Of a stretch of 55,006 bases of DNA, positions 17,601-24,743 are shown piece after piece. Numbering within the stretch: position 1 is the stretch's first letter; each line of letters starts with the position of its first letter. Origin of the DNA: Campylobacteraceae bacterium (GTDB lineage Bacteria; Campylobacterota; Campylobacteria; Campylobacterales; Sulfurovaceae). The notes under the pieces are model-generated. The model was given only the letters and a program-made list of their open reading frames with translations. It was not told the DNA's origin and ran no database searches. The stretch is taken from contig JALVTH010000009.1 in NCBI GenBank assembly GCA_027036015.1, positions 1 through 55,006 of the forward strand, read 5' to 3'. The position numbers were made by a program, and so were the translations under genes.

Positions 17601-18172
17601 TAAATAAAATTAAATATACCCTAAGTAGTGAGTTGGAAGACTTAGCTGATGGCTCAGAAGCTTTGCTTGTTGGAAAAATTGAAGAGATTAAAGAAAAAAT
17701 TTCTAAAAAAGGAAATAAATTTGCAATTGCTACTTTAATGGATTTACATGGCAATATTGAACTTATGCTTTTTGAATCGCAACTAAAAGAGCTTGAAGAA
17801 AATTTTAATCTTGAAGAGCCAATTGCATTTAAGGTTAGAATTTCTAAGACCGAAGAGTTTACAAGAACAACAATCGTAAAAATTGAAACACTTGAGGAAG
17901 CTTTAAAAGAAAAAGTTAAAATAAAAAAAGAGCAAAAATATACTCCTGAACCTGATGCAAAACCACTCATTATTGCAATTAATTTAATGCCAGATAGCAA
18001 AATTGCTGAGGATCTTTATTGCTTAGCTCAAAAGCATCCTGGAAACCATCCATTATCTCTTAAGGTTCGCTCAAAGCTTGCTGATGTTATTATAGAATCA
18101 AATGTTAGAGTTTCAAAAGAGTTTATTAAAGAGGCGCAAAATTTAGGATTTGAAATAGAAGAGGCAGTGTAA
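14630..18172 (+). CDS. dnaE: DNA polymerase III alpha subunit
   Basis: 1180 residues from ATG 14630, which follows AAAAAGGA; the TTG at 14612 lies before that site. The N-terminal PHP domain has FTHLHLHTEYSLLDGANK and TDHGNMFG. The polymerase palm has GPGRGSAAGSLVAY and the catalytic pair in PDIDMDF (Asp427, Asp429). Fingers (YRPGPMESGMLDDF, YQEQVMQI), the tandem HhH region, and a C-terminal OB fold (EALLVGKIEEIKEKISKKG) follow. It is the replicative polymerase catalytic subunit. Length matches the DnaE1 class. A broken lipoprotein gene starts 13 bases downstream in the same transcript. Confidence 0.97.
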   Translation: MAAPKFTHLHLHTEYSLLDGANKIKALAKRIKELGMEAVAMTDHGNMFGAIDFYTTMKKEGIKPIIGMEAYLHNSEDLGDKSTKQRFHLCLYAKNEIGYKNLMYLSSQAYINGFYYYPRINKKLLREHSEGLICSAACLQGEINWHLNTNEKNLKFGAKGYEKAKEIALEYKEIFGEDFYLEIMRHGINDQLRIDEDILRLSKETGIKVVATNDTHYTFREDAEAHEAFMCIAMNKLLDDPNRLRHSVHEFYVKSPEEMAKLYADIPEALEATQEIVDKCNLELKLGNPTPPNFKFTRERAKKVGLSLPEPDKEYSFKNDTTLFIYEAKEGLKRRLEYVPKEKHQKYWDRLEHEIKIITQMKFPGYMLIVWDFVREAKEMGIPVGPGRGSAAGSLVAYALEITDLDPMPYDLLFERFLNPERVTMPDIDMDFCQSRRQEIIDYVIRKYGRYNVAQIITFGKLLAKGVIRDVARVLGMPYAKADAMAKLIPDKPGTKLDEAYEAESKLRELIKNDPQAARVWKYAKALEGLNRNAGTHAAGVVISNEELWHKTPLFKPAGQDTLATQYSGKYIEDVDLIKFDFLGLKTLTVIDEAKKLVKERRGVEIDFKKVDIQDKKVYEYISQGNTLGLFQIESAGMQDLAKRLKPSGFEDIIAMLALYRPGPMESGMLDDFVERKHGRAKITYMFPELEPILKPTYGVIVYQEQVMQIVQTIGGFTLGGADLVRRAMGKKIKEEMDRLKGEFVQGAQKNGFNPQKAGELFDLIVKFAGYGFNKSHSAAYAMITFYTSYLKCYYPTEFMAAQLSLEKDNTTKVVTYVDEVKRMGIELLPPDINRSDLKFIASNIDGKEVILFGLGAIKGAGDIAINSILEARKEGPFKDLSDFISRIDSSKVNKKVIESLIKSGALDCFGYSRRAMLMQIEDIIEAAQKVALAKKQAQNSLFGENEEMTRIEIELEKLEEFDTLELLAFEKETLGFYVSGHPLDKYRDTLNKIKYTLSSELEDLADGSEALLVGKIEEIKEKISKKGNKFAIATLMDLHGNIELMLFESQLKELEENFNLEEPIAFKVRISKTEEFTRTTIVKIETLEEALKEKVKIKKEQKYTPEPDAKPLIIAINLMPDSKIAEDLYCLAQKHPGNHPLSLKVRSKLADVIIESNVRVSKEFIKEAQNLGFEIEEAV

Positions 18173-18185
18173 AAAGGAAAAGAGC

Positions 18186-18613
18186 GTGAGGGGATTTTTG
18201 TTTTTCTTTTTATCTTTTTCTTATTTGGTTGTGGTGGAGATGTTTTAAATAATGCAAAAGAAAAATTAACAAAGCAGTCCTATTTTTATAGCGATAGTTG
18301 TTATGAAGAAAATGTTGAGTATCGTTTTTTTGAAACAAAATATAAAAAAATTTTTTACAAAAGTGCGCAATTTCAAGAAATTACAAAAATAAAAGAAGAT
18401 AAAGTGCGTTATTTAGACATGCTACACGTTCAAATAAAAGAAGATACAAACATTTTTACTTGCACTGTTGGAGAAAATGATGAAAATTCTTTAGTTTTAG
18501 TTTGTCTCAATCAAACTGTACACTCTCCTTATGCTAAAGTTATGACTCTATGGAAAATGAAGAAATTAGCAAGAGAAAATAAAGATTACGATTGTGATCC
18601 TTATAGTAATTAA
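18186..18613 (+). pseudogene. lipoprotein gene with a one-base frame break in the signal peptide
   Basis: The frame that ends at TAA 18611-18613 encodes a hydrophobic leader, a lipobox ending LFGCGG, and about 120 residues with five cysteines, but between the dnaE stop (18170-18172, same frame) and the lipobox it has no ATG, GTG or TTG. A GTG at 18186 with AAGGA 7 bases upstream is ideally placed, but reads in another frame that stops at 18246-18248. Adding one base in the G4 run at 18190-18193 would join them to give MRGIFVFLF...GC, a normal lipoprotein signal. So it is either a frameshifted gene, a base-call error, phase variation, or recoding. An internal GTG at 18404 would give only 69 residues. 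No known domain. Confidence 0.6.
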
Positions 18614-19653
18614 TTAAGAAGGATTTTTTTACCAAATGGAACTTCAATATCATGAGTTAAAGCCCAAATGGTTGGATATTTGGGCTTTTGTTGAGGAAAA
18701 TATCCCATAGCATCGGTAAAATAGATTAAAAGAGCTATATCTTCTTTACTTTTAGTTATATAGTCAAAGACAGGGCGAAAATCAGTTCCACCCCCTCCTT
18801 TAAAACTTTGTTTTAATTTTTGCATAGGTTTATATTTTGCAATGTTTCTAATTTTATAATCACACTCAATTAAAATAATTTCATAATTTCTCAATTTAGA
18901 TAAAATTGTGTTAATTTCACTAAAAAAAGTTTCTAAAAGTTCATTCGAAATTGATGCAGAAGTATCAATAGCAATTGCAATTGTAATTTTTTTGGTATAA
19001 ATTGATGGTAAGGTAATATTTTGATATAAAAAGCGTTTATTTGGAGGGTAAAGGCTATAATCTAACTTTACATATTGATTAATAATATGTTGTAAAATCT
19101 GTTGCCAAGGAGTTTTTGTAGGTTTTAGTTTTTTAATTAAGAGTTCAAGTGCTGTTGGCAGTTCTTTTTCAAAAGATGCTTCTTGAATAATTTTTTCAAA
19201 AAGCAAATTATATTCATCATCTTCTATCATTTGAATTTCTTGTTCTTTTTCATTGATATTGCTTTCACTTAATAAAATTGAATAAATCTCTTCTGTTGAG
19301 AGTCTTTCAAAGCGGCTGGAGTAATTTGCCAGAGGAGGAATAACAAAGCCATTTTGTGCCAAAATATTATTAATAGCAAAATCACTTGCTAAATACCATA
19401 AAAATTGTATTTTTCCTTTTCCTCTTTCTTGATGAAAAAAAGCTTGGTGAAGTGCTCCATTAGCTAAGATCGTTTTGATTTCATCTGAATTTAATACTTC
19501 TAAATATTCATTATTGATTTCAAGCAAATCACCTCGGCTTTTAAATGATTTAATATTATTATTAAAAGCAATTTTTAATGGAAGTAAAAGTTTTCCAAAA
19601 AATGGTTCTTCTAAAATGAGTTGTTGTTTGATTTTTTCAATATTTTGCATCAT
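18610..19653 (-). CDS. VWA-domain protein of the DUF2201 type, metallopeptidase site degenerate
   Basis: 347 residues. The C-terminal half is a VWA-like domain with a complete metal-binding MIDAS: DTSAS (Asp230, Ser232, Ser234), GGGGTDF (Thr290) and YFTDAMG (Asp314). The N-terminal half matches the putative metallopeptidase region of DUF2201 proteins, but where HExxH is expected it reads NGALH (about 65-69), so the general base and first ligand are absent. Such proteins are partners of MoxR-type ATPases; here the ATPase gene is directly upstream (5-base gap). It is the last gene of a four-gene minus-strand set and its stop overlaps that of the broken lipoprotein gene. Role unknown; likely substrate or complex handling with the ATPase. 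Confidence 0.75.
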   Translation of the reverse strand: MMQNIEKIKQQLILEEPFFGKLLLPLKIAFNNNIKSFKSRGDLLEINNEYLEVLNSDEIKTILANGALHQAFFHQERGKGKIQFLWYLASDFAINNILAQNGFVIPPLANYSSRFERLSTEEIYSILLSESNINEKEQEIQMIEDDEYNLLFEKIIQEASFEKELPTALELLIKKLKPTKTPWQQILQHIINQYVKLDYSLYPPNKRFLYQNITLPSIYTKKITIAIAIDTSASISNELLETFFSEINTILSKLRNYEIILIECDYKIRNIAKYKPMQKLKQSFKGGGGTDFRPVFDYITKSKEDIALLIYFTDAMGYFPQQKPKYPTIWALTHDIEVPFGKKILLN

Positions 19654-19658
19654 TTACT

Positions 19659-20648
19659 TTATTCTAACAAATCTTCAAAATTTTCAATCCACTCTTCAAA
19701 AGCTTCACACTCTTCAACTTCTACTTGAGCTTTTTGCATATCTTTTATAAGAGCAATTGCAAACTCTTTTGGCAAATTGAGTGAAAATTTAATAATATTA
19801 TTGAGTTCTTTATTAGAAGCTTTTTTTGATTGCATTGTTAAAATGGAATTTAATGCAAAAAGTGTTGCAATATCTTTTGGCACTTCAACATCTTTTCCTT
19901 GTAAAATATCATCAATATTTGGGAGCTTTTCTTTTACTTTTAAAAAATTGACAAATTCATTTGCAACATTGCCAACAGCTCCTTTGATAACTTCTAAAAG
20001 AGAGTTGGTTTTAATATTGCTTTGCAAAATTTTACTTACAAACTCCCAGCTTCTTGGTGTTGCAAAAGCATTTTGTTCGCTTTGTGGATTAAAGGTAAAA
20101 AGCATTTCTTGATGTAGTTGTAAAAATGCAATAACATAGCTATTGATATCATTTTGCAATGCCCACTCTTTCCAATCTTCAAAATCTACATCCATATAAA
20201 GATGAATAAAACGATTAAGCAAAGGAGCACTCATACTAAATGTTGCTCCCATATCACTTTCAAGATTTCCAGCTGCAACAATTGCCCAATTAGAAGGTAA
20301 TTCATACTCTCCAATTTTTCTATCTAAAATAAGCTGATAGGCTGCTGCTTGAATGGTTGGAGGAGCAGTATTAATTTCATCTAAAAATAAAATTCCACTT
20401 CCACTCTTTGGCAAAAATGCAGGAGGTGCCCAAATAGCTTGTTTTGTTTGGGCATCAAAAAAAGGAATACCTTTTAAATCGGTAGGATCTAAAAGACTTA
20501 ATCTTAAATCAATAAAATCTAAGTTTTCTTCTTTTGCTATTGATTTTACAATAGAAGATTTTCCAATTCCAGGGCTTCCCCATATAAAAACAGGAAGTTT
20601 TTTCTCAATTAATACTTTTAGATTTTCTTTTAACTCTTTTGCTCTCAT
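19659..20648 (-). CDS. MoxR-type AAA+ ATPase
   Basis: 329 residues. Walker A is GSPGIGKSS (24-32), Walker B ILFLDEIN (86-93), sensor 1 in AAGNLESD, and the arginine finger region in APLLNRFIHL; SWEFVSKIL follows in the lid. The sequence is of the MoxR/dynein-like AAA_5 group that pairs with VWA proteins to remodel or activate complexes. Its start overlaps the end of the BRCT/LRV gene by 4 bases and the VWA gene follows by 5 bases, so the three are translationally linked. It is distinct from the second MoxR at 50176. Confidence 0.85.
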   Translation of the reverse strand: MRAKELKENLKVLIEKKLPVFIWGSPGIGKSSIVKSIAKEENLDFIDLRLSLLDPTDLKGIPFFDAQTKQAIWAPPAFLPKSGSGILFLDEINTAPPTIQAAAYQLILDRKIGEYELPSNWAIVAAGNLESDMGATFSMSAPLLNRFIHLYMDVDFEDWKEWALQNDINSYVIAFLQLHQEMLFTFNPQSEQNAFATPRSWEFVSKILQSNIKTNSLLEVIKGAVGNVANEFVNFLKVKEKLPNIDDILQGKDVEVPKDIATLFALNSILTMQSKKASNKELNNIIKFSLNLPKEFAIALIKDMQKAQVEVEECEAFEEWIENFEDLLE

Positions 20649-22000
20649 AGATACTCTTTATTTGATTTTATTTTTTGAATTAGTGTTTCATTTTCATTCA
20701 TAATTTGAAGGAGTCTTGGATCAAGTTTGAAATAATCGATATATTCTTGCGGTAAGGATGGGTTTTTTGCTAATTCTTGATTGAGAGTAAAATCATCTCT
20801 TTGACAAAGTTTATATAAAATCTCTTGAGGAGTATTTGGATTACTTGCAAGATAGAGTAAAAGTGACTCTTCTTTAAAAAACTCTTGTAAAAGATAGCTT
20901 GGAGTGTTTGGATTTTTAGCAAGTGATGGTTTGACAATATCACCATATTTTTCTAATAGTTTAATGAGATTTCTTTGTTCAATAAGCGGGTTGATAGCAA
21001 GCTCAATATCAATTGATTGATCAATTAAAAGAGCATCATTTAAAGCTTTTGGACTTTTTTGATTGTGTGCTAAATAGTGGAGATATTTCTTTGGAATGAA
21101 AGAGATATCTTCAATTTTTTGATGCTCTAAAAGGGTTTGAACAACTTCTTTATTTTCATTTAAAAGGGCTTGAAAAACTTCAATATCTAAATTTTCATTT
21201 TTAGCTAAATTAATTTTTGTTTGAAGTGAATTTGCTCTTTGCAAAATTAAAAGCTGTTCTTCTTTATTTATGGCAGGATTTAGTGCTAAAAGAGTATCGT
21301 AACTTTTTTCTCTGAAGAAAAAGGCTTTTGTTTCATTTGATATATGTTCATTTAATGCAATAAAATCATAAAGTTTTTTGGGTTTCCAAGCTTCTTGGTA
21401 GCGTCTTTTAAAGGTAATATTTGGTAAACGAAGCATTGCATCAAGCACTTTAGAATTTGTGGTAGTTAAGGCAATTTCAATTAAAGAAGAAAGTGAATGG
21501 GTAAAATCTAAATGGTTAAATTCAACTCTTTTTGGAAAAAAGCGATTGATAAAACTTAATATTACATCTCTATCTTCATCACTTTCTATTTCATTTTTAT
21601 TCCATTTATACAAGGAAAATAGTTTTAAAAAAAGCTCATCATCTATACCTTTACTTTTTAAAAATGAGACTAAGCGCTTTTGATTGTTTGATAGTTTTAA
21701 ACTCATTAAAAGAGTTTTACTCTTTATATTTTTTGCATAATAACTTTCAAATTCAATGAGAGTGCACTCATTTATCTTTTTTTGATAGAGCTTTTCTAAA
21801 ATATTCTCTTCATCTGGATTTAATAAAGAACTAACTACAACTAAAGCATAATCTACATTTTCATTATAAGTAGTATAAAAAGAAAATCCTATTTTTTGAA
21901 CAAATTTTTCTAAATCTTCTTTACTTATATGAATAAATTTGCCTAAAAAAAGAATTTTTTTAGAAGAAGCATTGTGTAAAATTGTTTCTACTTTATTAAT
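20645..22000 (-). CDS. BRCT-like plus leucine-rich-variant repeat protein, apparent AUU start
   Basis: 451 residues if started at ATT (22000-21998), which has AAGGAG five bases upstream. There is no ATG/GTG/TTG in frame between that ribosome site and the ATG at 21706, yet the 98 residues between read as coherent protein. They look like a BRCT fold: KILFLGKFI, a helix EDLEKFVQKIGFSFYTTYN, strand YALVVVSS, then LYQKKINECTLIEFESYY. The rest (about 99-451) is alpha-helical with LRV-type repeats, clearest near the C-terminus (LAKNPNTPSYLLQEF, LASNPNTPQEILYKL, LAKNPSLPQEYIDYF). It is probably a protein- or nucleic-acid-binding scaffold for the MoxR/VWA pair, which it overlaps by 4 bases. A shorter form from 21706 (353 residues) is the alternative. 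Confidence 0.65.
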   Translation of the reverse strand: MNKVETILHNASSKKILFLGKFIHISKEDLEKFVQKIGFSFYTTYNENVDYALVVVSSLLNPDEENILEKLYQKKINECTLIEFESYYAKNIKSKTLLMSLKLSNNQKRLVSFLKSKGIDDELFLKLFSLYKWNKNEIESDEDRDVILSFINRFFPKRVEFNHLDFTHSLSSLIEIALTTTNSKVLDAMLRLPNITFKRRYQEAWKPKKLYDFIALNEHISNETKAFFFREKSYDTLLALNPAINKEEQLLILQRANSLQTKINLAKNENLDIEVFQALLNENKEVVQTLLEHQKIEDISFIPKKYLHYLAHNQKSPKALNDALLIDQSIDIELAINPLIEQRNLIKLLEKYGDIVKPSLAKNPNTPSYLLQEFFKEESLLLYLASNPNTPQEILYKLCQRDDFTLNQELAKNPSLPQEYIDYFKLDPRLLQIMNENETLIQKIKSNKEYL

Positions 22001-22039
22001 GAGAACTCCTTTTTTATTACCTATAGTAATAAAAAAAGC

Positions 22040-22870
22040 TTAAGGTTTAAGGAAAAAAAGAGCTCCAAGAAAAATTGCAGTTGCTATAAGAAGATGTTTA
22101 CCAATAACACCAATTTGATTTCCAATTTGACAGCTTGTGCATTGGCGATATTTTTTTGCTTCATATTGGGCGTAAAAAAAGTAAACTATCATTAAAATCC
22201 AAGATAGAATATAAGCAAATTTATCAAATTGCCAAAAACTTTGAATATGATTTTTTATCCAAGGACTATAGTTTTTAAGCAAAGGAGCAAAAAGAGTAAG
22301 CCCCATAAAAAAAAGCAATTTTGAGTTAAAACTGGTAATATAATCTTTTTTGCTAAAGAGAGGGCAAACTTCTTCTGGTCTATAAACTCCTTTATCTTTT
22401 AAAGCTTGAATGACTCTATCTCTTTGATTTTGATCTAATCGATAAAGTGGAGTTGCACCAGAGAGATAATCTAATTTTCTTTGAATTGTTGCACTAAGCT
22501 CTTTATCTTCAATAGTCATACTTTTCATATTGCCATTTCTATCTTCAAAAAGAACTTTTATCTTTTCAAAACGAGGAATTTTAAAAGTAATTCCTGGATA
22601 ATAAGAGGTTGTTTCAATACTTTCAAATCTTCCTTCTTTTTGAATGATAGATGGATTAATAAGTTCTAAATAGGAGCCATCTTTTTGTTTAATTACTACA
22701 ATATTAAAAGGATGGGCAACTTGAATAGCACTAAGAGCATTTAAATTATGAGCTTCCATAGTCTCTTTCATATCTTCAAGTAGTTTTGGGAGAGATGGAT
22801 CTTTAAATGAGCGAACTGGCCCACACATAATAATTCTATCATCTGGATATACAACCAACTCTTTTACCAT
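22040..22870 (-). CDS. membrane-anchored pseudo-peptide deformylase
   Basis: 276 residues. Residues about 1-165 follow the peptide deformylase pattern (start LVVYPDDRI, helix, AHNLNALSAIQVAHPFNIVVI, INPSII, PG turn, ELSATIQRKLDYLSG). All catalytic features are changed: the Gly/Ala-rich motif I keeps only Gln50, the EGCLS Cys is replaced (ETTSYYPG), and HExDH is RKLDY (131-135), so both His ligands and the catalytic Glu are lost. Three hydrophobic segments (about 184-200, 216-234, 256-273) and a CxxC (Cys244, Cys247) follow. It is therefore probably a non-catalytic, membrane-bound relative, perhaps binding formylated N-termini. It is the first gene of the BRCT-LRV/MoxR/VWA set. Confidence 0.75.
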   Translation of the reverse strand: MVKELVVYPDDRIIMCGPVRSFKDPSLPKLLEDMKETMEAHNLNALSAIQVAHPFNIVVIKQKDGSYLELINPSIIQKEGRFESIETTSYYPGITFKIPRFEKIKVLFEDRNGNMKSMTIEDKELSATIQRKLDYLSGATPLYRLDQNQRDRVIQALKDKGVYRPEEVCPLFSKKDYITSFNSKLLFFMGLTLFAPLLKNYSPWIKNHIQSFWQFDKFAYILSWILMIVYFFYAQYEAKKYRQCTSCQIGNQIGVIGKHLLIATAIFLGALFFLKP

Positions 22871-22894
22871 GTAAATCCTTTTAATATTGTAGTA

Positions 22895-22909
22895 TCCCCA
22901 AAAAGGGGA
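22895..22909 (-). other. intergenic stem-loop between the SQR-linked small gene and the pseudo-deformylase
   Basis: TCCCC and GGGGA pair around a five-base A/T loop. No T-run follows on the minus strand, so termination would be weak and some read-through into the four-gene set is possible. Confidence 0.4.
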
Positions 22910-22919
22910 GTAGTAGTTT

Positions 22920-23093
22920 TTAGTGGCTTTTGCTTACAACAAGAATCATTTTAATGTTAATTACAATAAAGCGAATAATTTGCCATAAAATACAAGTTCT
23001 TAAAAACTTCACTAATGGCGTAGGAACCATAGTTTCAAAACTTGGCTCATACGGCTTTACATGTTTTTCAATTGAATGATCTACTGATGCCAT
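22920..23093 (-). CDS. 57-residue putative membrane-associated protein next to SQR
   Basis: Starts at ATG 23093 with AAAGGAG 7 bases upstream; ends TAA. The first half is polar (MASVDHSIEKHVKPYEPSFE), then after TPLVKFLRTCILWQ comes a hydrophobic helix (about 35-53, IIRFIVINIKMILVV). It lies 23 bases after the sqr stop and is surely co-transcribed with it. It may help hold the flavoprotein at the membrane, which is inference. No named family recognised. Confidence 0.65.
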   Translation of the reverse strand: MASVDHSIEKHVKPYEPSFETMVPTPLVKFLRTCILWQIIRFIVINIKMILVVSKSH

Positions 23094-23116
23094 TTTTTTC
23101 TCCTTTATAGTATCTA

Positions 23117-24589
23117 TTATTCTGGAATAAGAGTCCAGCCTGGCTTAAGTTTTGCTTTGTAAATAAACATATAGTGCAAGATGTGTTTAATCCAGTGTCC
23201 TGCAAGACCAATTTCTCCAAATGTATAATCTAAATCTCTACCAATTCCAGGATATTTGTCATAATCTGGAACTACTGGATAAACAGTAAGAGCTGCTGCT
23301 GTACCTTTTGTTAATGATTTACCAGCACTTGCAACACAAGCTGCACCCATTTCTGCCATTGATGCTTCATGTAGTTTTGCATTTGGTCCATGTTTAATCA
23401 AATCAACAACTGAATGTGCTACTGCTTTACCAATGATACCTGATGGCATACCAGTTCTAGGAGGTGCAGGTGTAATTGGTGTACCATTTGGCGATTTTGC
23501 AGGTTTTGAAATTGGATGAGGTGGAGCAAAAGCAATCCCTACTGCAAAAATGTTTTTATAATCTGGATTTTGATAAGTTCTTGGCCAATCGCTTGCTTTC
23601 CACTCTTCATATGGTTTTGGAGTGTAGTTAGCATCCACTTTCATAAAGCCATTTGGTGCAAAAAGTTTATCTGTAATATCTTCTCCAGCTTTATCGTAAG
23701 CTTTTAATCCTACGCCGCTAAATGGAGGAATAAGCATTGCAAAGTCAAACTCTTCTGTTCCTTCGCTTCCATCTAAAAGCTCATAGTGAACTTTACCTTC
23801 TTCTACTTTCTTAACTGCAGCACCTACAATCCAATCAACTCCTCTTTCAACAAAGAGCGATTCTGCAAAGATTTTTGAACTTGCTGCATATCCACCACGT
23901 TTAATATGAAGACCACCAATTCCAAAGTCACCTAAAAATTGTTCATTTGAAATCCATTTAATTTCTAAGTTATCTCTAACGCCAGCTCTTCTTGCTTCAA
24001 ACTCAATATTAAAGATATACTCAAATGCTGCACCTTGACATGTACACATACCATGTCCGGTACCAATTAAAATTTTTTGTTTTTGTCCAGCTTTTGCTTT
24101 TTCAAAAATTTTTCTAAGTTCATTATTTGCATGAACTGCATGATCTGCTGTACATACAGAAACAGTGTATGGTCCAATTTGTCCTTGTCCATTTCCAAGG
24201 CCAGGAGTTGCATCAAAGTTTAGTTTAGGACCAGTTGCATTAATTAAATAATCATACGTTACCTCTTCTGTTTGTCCTTCTTTGCCTTGCCCTGTATACT
24301 CAATTGTAATAAAAGGTTTGTCGCTGCCTTCTTTTCCTTCTGGATGGATAGAAACAGCTTTTGCTTGTTTATAGATAATTCCAGCTTTTTCATACACTGG
24401 TGCAAGTGGGAAAACAACATCTTCTTTTGTCATTTCACCAACACCAACCCAAATATTAGATGGAATCCAGTTCCAATTTGAGTTTGGTGTTACAACAACT
24501 ACCTCATGCTCTTTGCCCAGCCAATGCTTAGCAAAGGTTGCGGCAGTGTGCCCAGAAACACCAGCACCCATTACTACTACTCTTGCCAT
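23117..24589 (-). CDS. sulfide:quinone oxidoreductase-like flavoprotein
   Basis: 490 residues. The FAD-binding start is VVVMGAGVSGHTAATFAKHW; the second dinucleotide block IGTGHGMCTCQGAAFEY carries Cys182 and Cys184; NIFAVGIAF is the late FAD-binding motif. Other cysteines at 146 (TVSVCTADH) and 418 are candidates for the redox-active pair. The C-terminal amphipathic helix (GHWIKHILHYMFIYK) is the kind that anchors SQR monotopically in the inner membrane. The reaction would be sulfide oxidation to polysulfide or sulfur with quinone reduction. It is longer than type I SQR and the exact type cannot be assigned by eye; other two-dinucleotide-binding flavoproteins are possible. Followed by a 57-residue gene. 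Confidence 0.75.
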   Translation of the reverse strand: MARVVVMGAGVSGHTAATFAKHWLGKEHEVVVVTPNSNWNWIPSNIWVGVGEMTKEDVVFPLAPVYEKAGIIYKQAKAVSIHPEGKEGSDKPFITIEYTGQGKEGQTEEVTYDYLINATGPKLNFDATPGLGNGQGQIGPYTVSVCTADHAVHANNELRKIFEKAKAGQKQKILIGTGHGMCTCQGAAFEYIFNIEFEARRAGVRDNLEIKWISNEQFLGDFGIGGLHIKRGGYAASSKIFAESLFVERGVDWIVGAAVKKVEEGKVHYELLDGSEGTEEFDFAMLIPPFSGVGLKAYDKAGEDITDKLFAPNGFMKVDANYTPKPYEEWKASDWPRTYQNPDYKNIFAVGIAFAPPHPISKPAKSPNGTPITPAPPRTGMPSGIIGKAVAHSVVDLIKHGPNAKLHEASMAEMGAACVASAGKSLTKGTAAALTVYPVVPDYDKYPGIGRDLDYTFGEIGLAGHWIKHILHYMFIYKAKLKPGWTLIPE

Positions 24590-24743
24590 GTCATTCCTTT
24601 AGTAAAGATTTTAAATACACCTAATTTTAATACATTCTTAATTAAAGCAATATTAATTTTTATTATATTTCAACTAAACTATTGCTTAAGTGTTAAAATA
24701 GTAAAATTATGTGTTACTTTTTTACAATAGAAAGGTTCTATCA

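Noticed and set aside
18194-18613. ATT start for the lipoprotein after dnaE
   Set aside because: ATT at 18194 keeps the frame but leaves no positively charged signal N-terminus and has poor ribosome-site spacing; a one-base break after GTG 18186 explains the data better.
18610-22870. Firm assignment of the four-gene set as an anti-phage system
   Set aside because: No effector nuclease, toxin or pore is evident and the neighbours are housekeeping genes; only context suggests it, so it is reported as a candidate system without a named function.
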